From Sphaerolaimus hirsutus (taxonomy: Eukaryota > Nematoda > Chromadorea > Monhysterida > Sphaerolaimidae), in NCBI GenBank assembly GCA_964036195.1, contig OZ038460.1, forward strand, positions 5,521,504 to 5,585,503: DNA of 64,000 bases. The letters are read 5' to 3'. Below the pieces are notes generated by a model. That model did not search any database and had not been told where the DNA came from. It worked only from the letters and a program-made list of their open reading frames with translations. This document shows, piece by piece, positions 37,245 through 48,589 of the stretch (position 1 is its first letter; every line of letters starts with the position of its first letter). A program made the position numbers and the translations under genes.

Positions 37245-40200
37245 TACATATTTCAAATCTTCTGTCGAACAAAATTGTACTTTATGATCTGATTTATGAG
37301 AGCGGAAACCTTTACGTAAGAATGTCCGAATTTTTAGCCGATCAGTTCTGAAATTTGTGACTTTACAAGCCGTAGAATGAATAAAAATGTTCAAATTTCA
37401 TCTGCAAATATAAAAACAAATGAAAAACGAATGATTGTCAGAATGGAGATTCAAGTGATTGAAACTAGACATTACACATGTAAACTGTTAAAATCGGTCA
37501 CTGTGAAACTAGACAATAGATATGTGACTGTTAGAATTGTTAAAAGTACTGAACTATTTTCAAAGTATTAAAACATAGATGTAAAGTAAAAATATTTTGA
37601 ATTTATTCAACGCGTAAAACTGAAAACGTTGAGTAAAAATATTTCACCCAAGAAAACGTAAGAGTATTTACGTTTGAACCAGAAGAAAATGTGAAATGAG
37701 ACATTCATTTTTCACACGAAATTGTACCTAGATTTATGTTTCAACGTGCAAACAAATTGTGTTTTCACGTGGTCAGCAAAATTTAGGTTTGCACCGTATT
37801 AGCTCGAATTATCCCCCTTTAATAACCCCCTCGAAATACCTTCAGGTAACCTTCCTCAAAATTTGGTGGCGAAATAATGAACCTTCATGGGAGTATTTCG
37901 AAGTAATACGGTAGTTATGTACTTTTTGAGTAAAAGTAAACTCGTTTTCCCAACTAACGTTTATTAACCCAGACCAGACACTCAACTCGCTGGCGCTTTC
38001 ATGCATTTCTAGAAGCCACCATTAATTACTGGTGTCCTACTGTGCTCGCTCATCTGATATTCTTCAAGTGAATAGGTACCGTAGCGTTATATTTCTTGAA
38101 CACATGGGGCGAAATTCTTTGAAGCAAACGGCTATATAGGTACCGTATTACCTCGAATTAACCCCCCTTGAATTAATCCCCCCTCGAAATACCCCCCTAA
38201 AAATCGGCTGAGGAAATAATAACCCCTCCCCTCGAAATACCCCCCCCTAAAATTGAGTGTAAAGAGAACGTACCGTATTTCCTCGAAATACCCCCCTCGA
38301 AGTACCCCCCTCGGAATAACCCCCCACAAAATGGACACTATGAACTTATAAACCCCCCTCGAAATACCCCCCCCAATTTAGTGTATAGAGAACGTAAATG
38401 ACAAAGGCTGCGGTTTGTCATCTGGGTAATGCAAAACACCCGTTAAAAACGATAACTCTGTTATGTGAGAACAGTGATTATACGTCTACACACTTATAAA
38501 AGTCTTTAGAGTCTTATAAATGGCGATTTTTGTTGCATTTTCGACGTCTGCGTACGTTTCAGACGACAATTGAGTACTTGGTTTTCAAAAAATTTCTGGC
38601 GAAATAATAAACCCCCCTCGAAATACCCCCCCTCGTTTAACCCCCCCCCCCCCTCAAAATTCTCACTCTGAAAAAATAAACCCCCCGGGGGTATTTCGAG
38701 GAAATACGGTACATGACAAATACCGCAGTTTGTCATCTGTACAATGCAGAACACACGTTAAAAGTGATGATTGAGTGACGTTAGGGCAGAGTTTATGTGT
38801 ATATACAGTTATGTATGCCTATAAACACATATACATCTATGTAATTGTTTGATTTTTCTACGTCTGAGTATGAGGAATTTCCGAAAATTTCTGGCGAAAT
38901 AATAGAGCCCCCTCGAATAAACACTCCCTTCGAATTATCCCCCCCCCTCAAATTTTGCTGGCGAAATAATAAACCCCCTGGGGGTATTTCGAGGTAATAC
39001 GGTCTTTATTTTATTTTTACTGTCGAACATCGTGGCAAAATAAATTGAGGCCCACATTTTAAAAAGAAATATTAAAACAGCTTCACTCTGGTGACGTGTT
39101 CGCTCACCCGTTTTTACATGATTCGCAAAAATGTACACGGTCATCAGTAGGCAAACAAAAACCAAAGTGCACCAATAAAGTTGGCACCCGAAATTTCAGA
39201 AAATAATAATAGGGCAGCTTTGGACGCATCTTATTTGATTAGAATGAATATGCCAAATCAATACAAACTGACATGTCATTAACTAAAATACCAGTGTAAA
39301 TGATTGATACTGGTAAATACATATGTTTTTTAACGGATTTATCAGTTTCAGAAATTTCGGCAGTAAAATGGTCAAACTGGAAGTTTCCTCGAACTGACCA
39401 CATTTTGCGGAGAGGATTCAAATCAGCACTTTGTCAAGTGAGCACGGTAAAGAAATGTAACAAAAATCACGACAAGTTTCAAAACAAGCGCCGGTCCCGA
39501 TTCCAAGCCATGTTAAGGGTGTAAGTCGAGTGTCAAATGTCATACACATTGGTCAATTGTCATGCAAATTGTCAAAATTTCAGTATCAAATACTTTTTTT
39601 TTGCTTTGATTGACATTTTGCTTGGTATTAGACACTTGATTTTACACTTTACAGGGCTTTACGGGACTGCCACCGGTCTACCACATTTTTCAGTTGACAG
39701 TGGCAACTTGACTTGATTCTGTTTCGATGCTTGTCAATTATTTCTCGTGTCACTTGACTTGGTGCAGAATCTGGTCATTTTAAAATGTGAATTGGGACAA
39801 TTTAGAAATAAGAAGTGCTCCTTTGAGTAAATACAAAATGTGCCTGCAGTTAATCTTTACAATAGAAATACCTAGTCTAAACAACATCAAGTGTGAACAA
39901 AATATCATAGAACGATACATATAAATGGATCACATGATGAATTATGGACAGCACTGAAAAAATCACAAAAAGGAAAATAAAAAAATGAACAAATGAATGC
40001 TTTTCCTGCACTTGTGGGGGATGATGGGGAAAGTTTGCAAAAGATCATAAACAGTGATGGTAGTGTAGCTACACATTGTTCCCACAAAAATACACATTCA
40101 GAAATCCATTGGGTCTTGATTCTTATCAAATTTAAAATGAATATTTTAATCCTTTTCAATTCCAATATTGTTCCATCCCAAATTTTGACTTTTTCATTCA

Positions 40201-40283
40201 GATTAGTGGCCAATGTGTAGCAGCATCTAAGCAGAGGCAGAGGGGAATTCAATTTGCAAAATATTCACACATTAAACTGCAAA
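37245..40283. other. Spacer packed with CCGTATTT-family elements
   Basis: From 37,794 to about 39,003 at least four CCGTATTT/AAATACGG ends with CCTCGAAATACCCCC subterminal repeats follow one another. About 39,527-39,675 is an ATGTCA-type repeat ending GGGACTGCC. No exon was found between the start of the single-pass membrane protein gene and the stop codon of the ABRA-like gene. Confidence 0.6.
37794..39003. repeat. Cluster of CCGTATTT TIR elements
   Basis: Repeated units such as CCGTATTACCTCGAATTAAC, CCGTATTTCCTCGAAATACC and GGGGTATTTCGAGGAAATACGG occur head to head and head to tail. Different copies share the ends but differ inside, and several seem to have inserted next to or into one another. 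TA borders are seen repeatedly. Confidence 0.75.
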
Positions 40284-42392
40284 TCAGTGTTGCAAAACTT
40301 TTGCTGGGTCATTGGTTTGCTCATACATTTGCCTGATTTCAGCCAAAGTTTTCAGCAATGTGATAACCACATCTTCATCTCTTCTCTGATAAAGCATTTC
40401 TCCTTCAAATGTGAGCAGTTTGTGGCGCCTGGCTCTTATCAACATGCCGACCACCTGTGGGATATATTTGCAGAAAAGTATTGGGCGCTCTCAGACCATG
40501 TAAATTGTATTGTAGTAAAGTTTCTTCTAATGCTGCGATTAGGTACAGCTCGGGCGTAAAATTGACTGGGCATAAAATTGATTTTGGTCATAAAATTAAT
40601 TACAGATGAATGGATAACGATATGGCATTGTTATTTCAGTCAAAGAAAGCTTAGATGCAGACGTTTCTTGTGTCCAAAGCTCATGAGTTTATTTTAATCG
40701 TACTGGGAGTTATGAATTTTAGCAAATTTTTTTCAATTATGTGCCGTAAGTTGCTTAAAATTAGGGCATAAAATTTAAAAAAATTGCGCCAAAATTCATA
40801 ACTTCTAGTACAATTAAAATAAACTGATGAGCTTTGGACACAAGCAACATCTGCATGTGCACTTTCTTAGACTGAAATTACAATGCCATATCCATTACAT
40901 ACATCCATTCACCTGTAATTAATTTTACTCCCAAAAATCAATTTTACGCCGGTCAATATTACGCCGGAGCGGTAATCACAGCATAAATACTGAAGTAAGT
41001 TTATTTCTAGTGACAGTTAATTTCTGGGACCAATCAAGCACCCTGTAATGGCCCATGTAAATTTCCAAAAAAAAAAATTTAATGACATAAGCATTGAAAA
41101 ACTCATTAGAGATTCATGTTTGAATAATATCAGAAAATATAAAAAAATTAATATATTTTTTTGCCAGGATTTCCCATAGATATTTTATGATATTTTTTTT
41201 TTGACAGATTTCCTATAATTTTGAAAGTGTCAGAAATTCAGGTGTAGTTTTAAAAGTGTCAGGTAAATATTTATATCATTTGTATGGATTTTCCAGGGAT
41301 ATTTAATAATATTTTTTCATTAGAGATATCCTGAGATGATGATCTAAAAATGATCCTTCTATATCACAATTCACAAGTGCCAAAAAACAATCCCGCTGAA
41401 AAGCACTCACACAATCTGAAATGAAGTTGTAAATCGCAAAAAGCTCTCCAAACGTGATCCACACTTCTCCATCCACCTCATCAAAGTGGCCATATTCAGT
41501 AATAACCTCGACCAATTGAACGATATCTTTCCCGATATCATGCCCCGCCTTAATGCCTCTCATTTCGGTCAACGAGCCCTTTTTAGGTCTACCGTAATCG
41601 GGCGAATTCTTGTCAAACTGGGGCGGTTTCCATTCGGCGTGAAAGACATCCTCTTTGCTGGCTTCTTGCGCGGCGGCGTCTAGTTCCTTGAATTTGGACA
41701 GCGTCTTGCCCACGTCGGAGCCTGGCGTGAGGTTGGGGAACATGTTGGACTGGTTGTGTGTAGAGTGGATGTTGAGCGGTTTATGGATGGTGGTAGTAGG
41801 AATATGTGGTGCTGATTAGGGTTCAAACGGGATTGACTTTTTGGGATCGGGATTGGTACTTTGAATTTTGGGAGTCACGGGATCGGTATTTTGGCCAAAG
41901 TTCTGGTACAGAGGGTTTTTCTCTAATATTTCACAAAGAAAGGTCTAAAAATGCACTTGAATTCGAGAGAAGTGGCATAAAGTGGCAACAGAAGTGGCAC
42001 TGGATATTTCGGTTCACATTTCTCAGTGCAAAAAGTTATATCTTTCACTTTTTTATCTTTTGCTCTATATTTTCTGGGATCGGGATCCCGTTTGGTGACG
42101 TTATTCAGCATTGGGATTGTGAATTTCATGTTTCGGGATTGGGATTGGCGTTTTGGGATCGTGATTGGGACCGCTGAATCCCGATAACTTATCGGGATCG
42201 GGATCCCATTTGATTGATCTCTAGCGCTGACTGGAGCACCGGCTCTCAACGGCGCCAGGTGTGCAGCAAAGCCTAGAGCTATGCAACGGTCTTAAGTACG
42301 CCAAGTGTCAAGTGATAATATAAAATAAAAACAAGTTTTGTTTTTGAGACAAGTTTACACTACACCTGAATTAATGGAACTCTGCTTGCCAT
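40284..42392 (-). CDS. ABRA: Actin-binding Rho-activating protein (ABRA/STARS-like) with Costars domain
   Basis: Exons in transcript order: 42366-42392, 41411-41749, 40284-40454. All joins are phase 0, giving 178 residues. Exon 1 encodes MASRVPLIQ after a polypyrimidine-AG acceptor and 5' leader. Residues 57-64 are DYGRPKKG, matching the YGRP.+G block that opens the conserved C-terminal region of ABRA. The Costars core follows: DGEVWITFGELFAIYNFISD at about 98-117, then a Val-Gly-Met-Leu-Ile-Arg-Ala-Arg run and LLTFEGEMLYQRRDEDVVIT. ABRA proteins bind actin and promote RhoA/SRF signalling, mainly in muscle; Costars-only proteins regulate Arp2/3 in amoebae. The length is less than half of vertebrate ABRA, so the N-terminal actin-binding part is short, as in invertebrate relatives. 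A tail of about 25 residues after the domain is lineage-specific. Intron 2 holds a foldback element; intron 1 holds a GGGATC repeat. Confidence 0.93.
40531..40983. repeat. Foldback element in intron 2 of the ABRA-like gene
   Basis: TGCTGCGATTAGG and GGGCGTAAAATTGAC at the left are mirrored by CAATTTTACGCCGG and GGTAATCACAGCA at the right. The arms are about 200 bp and imperfect. No coding sequence. Confidence 0.8.
41819..42217. repeat. GGGATCGGGATTGG-rich repeat in intron 1 of the ABRA-like gene
   Basis: It opens with GTTCAAACGGGATTG and closes with GGGATCGGGATCCCATTTGA, with degenerate GGGATYGG units between. It looks like a diverged form of the 11,152-11,670 repeat, with GGGATC in place of GGGACC. 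Confidence 0.65.
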
Positions 42393-42559
42393 TTCACTAA
42401 TAGCGATCTGTCTAAAAAAAAAGTGTTGAAATTTTGAAAAAAACATTGCTTCCGTTTTCCGGCAGCTGAATTCTTCTTTTCCACTTTCTGTTTATTTTTT
42501 GACACCAGCGGCGATATTCAAGTCAAACAAATCATTGGCATGAGCTGATGAGCAATCTT

Positions 42560-42652
42560 TTAAACAGGATTTAAGAAAACGAAACTTACCAAAACTACAA
42601 AAAGTACAAAAACAAAAACTATTTCATATATTTTAAAAATAACATCCTCCAT
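42560..42652 (-). other. Possible 30-codon transmembrane micro-ORF
   Basis: An ATG opens a 30-residue frame starting MEDVIFKIYEIVFVFVLFVV and ending before TAA. It is one hydrophobic helix with a short charged N-terminus. It lies between the truncated protease exons and the first exon of the ABRA-like gene, so it could also be 5' leader of the latter. The DNA is very T-rich on this strand, which gives hydrophobic codons by chance. I hold it as a weak candidate only. Confidence 0.2.
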
Positions 42653-42675
42653 CTTTAAAAAAATAACACACTCAC

Positions 42676-45600
42676 GCCAGCCAAGGGTACAGACCCTCCC
42701 ACGATTCTGCCAACTCATAATTTTCACACAAAGAAAATTATGCCAAAATACACCAGAATTTTTGTCAATTTAACTTTGATCTCTCCTATAACATTGCGAA
42801 CTAAAACTGGAATGGAACACTCTTCAAAATTGGTTCTAAATAGGTACTTAAATACAAAATACCTGTACTCAATTTTACCTGGCATAACTTCCCCGCACTT
42901 GAAACATGGATGTGTTGACATTTTTTATGGCTGCATTTTGATATACCTAATAAAAATATGTACCAATATTATACACTGGCAGTTTTTACTTTAGCTAGCC
43001 AGCCAATGTATATGCTCAAAATATGCAACCAGCAATGATCTCAAGATGGAATTGTGAAGAACAATAGGCAAAAATTGAGAGCGGAACAATTTTCAAGTGT
43101 CTGCATAGGAAGAGAGTTCAACTTGGAGTGGGTTTTTCTGACTTATATTTATTTAGCCTACATTAGCAATGTTAACGACATCAGATATATAACTGTGCCA
43201 GCACAAATTATGTATTTTTTGCCCGGAATTTTTAAGGAATCTAGAAACATCCATTAAGTGGTTCAGGACTCAGGTAAATATTTGCCCAATCACAAAAGGT
43301 TTCGAATTTTTCATTTGCAATTCGATGCAATTTTTCATTTGCACTGTTTTTTACTGTGCTAAAGGCCCTTCGGCCTTCACGCACTAGTTTTCAACTGAAA
43401 TTTGGAAAACCCATAAATTGGTTTTCAACACATTTGAGTTTACTGAAATGTGATGTCCGTCGCGCCAAATCTAGTTGATGGGGATCAAAAATACCTCTTT
43501 CAAGTCAACTCGAATACCTTCAAAGCTGATTTATGCGTTTTAAAATATTCGGTTGAAAACTAGTTTTCACATATTCGACACCAGTTCCTTCAAGAAGAAA
43601 GGTATTTTTACCGTGTAAAGCTGCCCCGTCGGTTTTCCACCGCTAGTTTGCATATTCATCAAAATAGGTATAGTGTACAACAGCGGGCGAGTGAAGAAAA
43701 ACTTGAAGATAAGTGGAGGTAGCCCCATGACCATGACAATATAGTCATCCTCAAAAAGTTGGACAATAATAATTACCATAACTCGAACAATGTGGTCCCG
43801 CATTCGATTATATGGGCTTTGCGATCTACAGAATTCATCAGCGCATACATAGGTAGATCTGTTGAATCGGGCCGTCCGAAAAAATGTGTCGTGTTAATAA
43901 AATTTTGGTGATCATTTTCGATGGTATACGGTCACTCAGAAATGGCGTCCGTCAGAAGTTACTCGCAATCAAAAATTGCGCAGCTGTTAATGGCACAGCA
44001 CATTCATCAATCTTCATATTTAATAACCGTAAATACTTATACTCTTTCACTTGACCGTTTCTGACAATGACGCAATACTTACGCATTTTTGGCAGTTTGT
44101 CAAGAAAATCTCGTGAAATTTTGCCGCCAGCTGGTATAATAGTTCCTGGTTCCGCGAGCAGACGTATGACAATAAAAATGGTAGGTGTTAAGCGAAGTTC
44201 CAAAGGGGTAAAAAAGTTATATACCTACGCCATATACTACAATTGAGGCGTCTACTTCTAAAAGTCGACAAGTCCAAAATATGAAAATTTCGAGTTAGGC
44301 CCGGAAACGTCATCTGGGGCTACTTCCGCACATTTTTTATCATATTCCATAAATTTTTTGACCTCACATGCCCATATGGCAAAGTGCCAAATTTTACATT
44401 TTTTGGGGAAAATGCAAAAATTTCGGGCAAGAAGTCGACAAGTCCACTTAGTTTCGGGCAAGAAGTCGACAATTCCACCCTTTGTCTTCATTTTTGTTGG
44501 GAAAAAATAGCAAGAAATGTGATAAGTCCGTCATGGACAGCTACTTCTAAAAGTCGACAAGTCCATAAATTGCCCATAAGGCAGGCGCAACGCCAGCGGG
44601 AACAAAAATGTTCTCGAGTGCAAAAAGTCGACAAGTCCATTTCCCTCCCAAATACAGTTTTGCTCTGACCGAATGGAAATTTATGGACACCCCATTTTTC
44701 CCATAGAGGGTGAGTGCAGGGGCTGAAAATTTGACACTTTATTGTCAACATATGGAACTTAATGGAAAGCATGAGAGAGCCAAATTGGACACACCACGGG
44801 CCTGGAATTGGATCGGAAACTTGAAATGCGATTTACTCAAAATCACATTTTATGGACTTGTCGACTTTTAGAAGTAGAGGCCTCAATTATATTACAGTTA
44901 CCTATATGCGACACTTAGCGCCTGGCGCCACCGTTTTTAATGGGGACAACGTGCCCCTGGGGACCGTTGGTATTTGGCGAAAAAAATTCTGCGCTGTTCC
45001 ATCACCTCCACTAGTGTAATAAGAATCTCTTGGAGATTTATATTTAAAAAATAACAGAAAATATAATTAAATAGTAATTAAAATATATTTATATTTTTTC
45101 TGAGATTTTTCAAAGAGATTTAATTATATTTTGTATGTCTGTGGGAGAAAATATATAAAAAATCTCTCTGAAGTCACCTTTTTGAAAAATTTTGCTCCAA
45201 TTTTCATACTTTTTCTCCATTTTCACCTTCAAATCTACTGCAATCCATGCTTTTTTCCCTTATTTTTTCTATACATGTGCTTTTTTTATACCATGTTTGG
45301 CTATTTTATTCACTTTTATGTCTTGAAAAAGCTTACATAAAAGCCTATGTGATATACAAGTTCTGTACTCGAGTAGTTTCAAAAAGTATATGTAAATGTG
45401 AGTACAGGTACTTTCTTCACAGAAATGTGAACATATTTACTCATTAAACTCAGTAAAGTTGAGTATACATATTTTTTGAGTAAACATAAATATGTTTTAG
45501 CAACTTTGGAAAAAAGAGAAAAGTTGAATGGTAAAATGGGTTAAAGTGAAAATTCAGTGTACTCTGAGGTTTCAGAGGGTAATGTCATGTGGTGTTTTGG

Positions 45601-48589
45601 AGGTTCTGCGGCCGGAACGAGCAAGCAATGCACCATCATCATCATCACCCACCAGTTCCTTCACAATTCGCAGTTTATGATATTTTTATGAAAGTTGGCT
45701 GAAACGAGTGCCTGACATTTTGCACAGAATATACTCTGTATACCTATAAGTGCTGCTTGTGCTGAGCAGCTTTTTAGTCAGACTTCAGTTGTGACAAATG
45801 TGTTTGAATTTGAGTCAGAAGACGTTTTGCCACAATATGTTTTTGAAGATAGTGTTGAAGTAACATTTGTGACTTTTGATAGTTTCTCACTTGACTCTAT
45901 TTGAAAATTATATTGTTGTTTCCTTGTTTGTAATTTCAAATAAAAGTGTTTAAGCAACACATAATAGCTTATTGAATACATATTTACTCTATGTTGCCCA
46001 AACACCTTGGAATATCAATCAAAACTAAAATTTCAGCAGGGAGATTTTTTGATATATTTTTTAAGCATGGGAAATTTTCTCAGAGAGATTTTCTGAGATT
46101 ATATTTAATTATATTTTCTCAAAATCGGCCATTTTTGGAACGCTAACTACCACTCAAGTGACAAGTGAATTTTCAAATGAAATTACCTGTCACTTGACAC
46201 ACCACTTGTTACTTCTCGATAAATATAAATAACATTAACACTTTTGTGTTACTTGTACACTACCGTATTTCTTCTAATAAAACGGCATGCCCCCAATAGA
46301 ACGGCAGGTTTTAGCACGTTTTTGTACCCACGAAAACAATAGAACGGCACCTCCAATAGAACGGCAGGTAGAAATTACGTTGGAAGAGTGCCAAAACACA
46401 AAAAAATCAGAAAAATGTGTTGTGAGAACATCCAAGATGTTCCCCCAGAACGGGGCAGGCCAGATACGCACACGTGCCCGATATGCACATATGCCCGTTT
46501 TTTTCACTTGACACTTTTTCAAGTGATTTTCAGATATGAGTAAAGTGAAAAAAAGTTGCGCAATGACATTAGTGAACTTTTTTCACTTCACTCATATCTG
46601 AAAATCACTTAAAAATGTGTCAAGTGAAAAAAACAGTGAAAAATAGCCATTTTTCACTGTTTTTCATTTGACACATTTTTAAGTGATTTTCAGATATGAG
46701 TGAAGTGAAAAAAGTTCACTAATGTCATTGCGCAACTTTTTTTCACTTTACTCATATCTGAAAATCACTTGAAAAAGTGTCAAGTGAAAAAAACGGGCAT
46801 ATGTGCGTATCGGGCACGTGTGCGTATCAGTGCACCCCCGTTCAGAACTATGTTTTAGGGTTGTTTTCACATTTGGTTTTGTTTGAATTGGTGCTCTGAT
46901 ATACGAATGTTGTTCACGTTTTTTTAAAAACACTGTTCAAATAAAAATGTGTGAAACAATTTGATGAAAAAATAGAATGACAGCCTCCAATAGAAACGCA
47001 CCTCCAATAGAACGGCAGGTAAAAAAGTTGACGAAAAAAACACACCAGCACTCTCCTATTAGAAGAAGTACGGTAACAGCCTTAAATCTCCCAATGACTC
47101 ACCCCTTCTCCCGCTAAAATCCAATCTCCTCAATTTGTCTAATTCTTCACAACTCTGGGCCCGATTTCTGTCTTGCAATCTGCGCCTGCGCTCTTTGATG
47201 CCTAATTTGGCCTTTAATTTTTTCCACGCTTTTTCTACTTCGGATGCAATGCAGACAAGGGGTTTGCGGCCTTCGACTGTGGGGGGGGGGGGTATTTGGG
47301 ATGTGTAAATCGTGTATTTGCATGTGCAAATAGAACTGTGGATCTTGAGAACTGCAAGAAATTGATTCCATCATTTTCTTGCGGTTTTGAAAGAACACGA
47401 TTTTGCTGATGCAAATTGCATATTTACCTCGTTTAAAGTGTGAAAATGTAGAAATTTGTTTTTACAGCAAATTAACAAAAAAAATTTTCAGACAAACAAA
47501 AATGGAATAATTGACAGATTTTGATATATCGTAACCATACCATTTTAAGCTGCACTTAAAAGTGAACACTTCGCACTAGTAGAACTTCAACAAAAGTTAG
47601 AAAGTGTTTCTCAGCTATGCATTTAACAGCTTCTTACTGCCAGGGGCCAGTTCCGCAAGTGGTGGAGTAAAAAGGAAAACTTTCCTCTTCACTCTACTCT
47701 TTAGTTTTTACTCTACTCTTTTTCAATTTTCCACTTATGGAACCAGCACCAGGGGGCAGTTCCAAGGTGTCAACTGTGCATCCAAATCTTATTATGAAAC
47801 ATAAGATTTGGATACGAGAAACATCAGATTTGGATACACAGTTGACACTTTGGGACTGCGCCCTGGTGCTGGTTACACAAGTGGAAAAATAAAGAGTAGA
47901 GTAAAAAGTATAGAGTAGAGTGAAGAGGAAAGTTTTCCTTTTTAATCTACCACTTGCGGAACTGGCCCCAGATGTGTGTTTGTTGACCACACACAAAACA
48001 CAATTTTTCACTTGACAGGTTGTGTAATTGCAGCGTTTACAAAAAGTCAAGTAGCTCACCGGAAGCGACACCCACTTCAAGCGTGAGTATCCTTCTATCT
48101 GGAAACAGCTTTCTGACTATAGTTCCCATGTCACTCAAATTGGTAAATCAATTGTAGATTTTCAAACTTGTAGATTTTGTAAAAATTTGAAAATTTTATG
48201 ATTTTTTTCGACTTGGCGGTAAAATTTTCACTTTTTTTGTATTCAGGTGACGTCTATACAAAAGGAAAATGGCACCTCTTTGTGTGGGTTGGGTAAAAAG
48301 CAAATGTTTACTACAAATGGCTGTTTATGTTTACTTATACTCTCCAAAAGCTCCGCTGAAATTTTGTGATTGGTGACTGTTGACAAGTAAAACACATTCA
48401 ATAAAGCACTTTTTATGTAACATAATGACATGTGTCGCATCGCTTTTTTGGCAAAACTGTGAGCCAACAGAAAAATGAAAAATGCAGAAATAAAAAGGAA
48501 CAAGATGGATCCTACTCCTTTGAAGCTAAAAAAATTGTGGAACGCAATTGAACTATTCACAGGCCCGAAAGTTATTACCTAAATGGCAT
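42676..48589 (-). CDS. Membrane-anchored S1 serine protease, N-terminal part only
   Basis: Exons in transcript order: 48579-48589, 48341-48525, 48060-48116, 47103-47276, 44083-44145, 43777-43825, 43612-43642, 42879-42897, 42676-42713. All phases agree, giving 209 codons. Residues about 8-28 (GVGSILFLFISAFFIFLLAH) form an N-terminal signal anchor, as in type-II transmembrane proteases. A Lys/Arg-rich region (KERRRRLQDR) follows, then CGEVMPVG-RIVGGSVPLAG. In trypsin-fold zymogens the CG joins the catalytic chain by a disulfide, cleavage follows R, and G sits at position 10 of the mature chain exactly as here. Past 42,676 the frame reads six more codons to a stop (42,658). I find no TAAHC, catalytic Asp or GDSGGP motif before the ABRA-like exons. 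So it is truncated, broken, or its catalytic exons are elsewhere. Exons of 11, 31 and 19 nt are unusually small and lower confidence. Confidence 0.62.
44241..44886. mobile_element. GTCGACAAGTCC TIR element
   Basis: AATTGAGGCGTCTACTTCTA at the left is mirrored by TAGAAGTAGAGGCCTCAATT at the right, with several AAGTCGACAAGTCC units inside. It lies within an intron of the truncated protease. The partial copy at 32,245-32,860 shares the interior, including TCTCATGCTTTCCATTAAG against its complement. Confidence 0.82.
46263..47073. mobile_element. CCGTATTT-family element carrying a nested hairpin MITE
   Basis: CCGTATTTCTTCTAATAAAACG at the left and TATTAGAAGAAGTACGG at the right are bounded by TA. 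Inside, about 46,453-46,840 is a hairpin copy of the 30,106-30,453 family, with GATACGCACACGTGCCCG against CGGGCACGTGTGCGTATC. It lies in the 2.9-kb intron between protease exons 4 and 5. Confidence 0.8.
47642..47970. repeat. Nested inverted repeats CCAGTTCCGCAAGTGG
   Basis: CAGGGGCCAGTTCCGCAAGTGG near 47,641 is mirrored by ACCACTTGCGGAACTGGCCCC near 47,950. Between them AACCAGCACCAGGG at 47,740 is mirrored by CCCTGGTGCTGGTT near 47,860, with TCCAAATCTTAT and its complement inside. This suggests one palindromic element inserted in another. Confidence 0.75.

Noticed and set aside
42190-42260. Minus-strand GFAAHLAPL, considered as the catalytic-histidine motif of the missing protease domain
   Set aside because: The cysteine of TAAHC is absent, there is no acceptor in phase, and it lies inside the ABRA-like gene's first intron next to a repeat.
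42676-42713. Alternative reading LAESWEGLYPWLA as the last exon of the 42.7-48.6 kb gene
   Set aside because: It needs skipping of the 19-nt exon and loses the canonical CG...RIVGG...G spacing. It remains a possible alternative but is less supported.
43567-43803. 78-codon minus-strand frame with a strong hydrophobic stretch, first taken as a transmembrane exon
   Set aside because: Its phase does not fit the neighbouring exons. Two short exons (43,777-43,825 and 43,612-43,642) in another frame fit perfectly and lead to the RIVGG motif.
45778-46005. Plus-strand frame of about 40 acidic codons and opposite minus-strand 75-codon frame
   Set aside because: Lies in a protease intron, no exon partners found, and both strands are open, so no basis to choose either.
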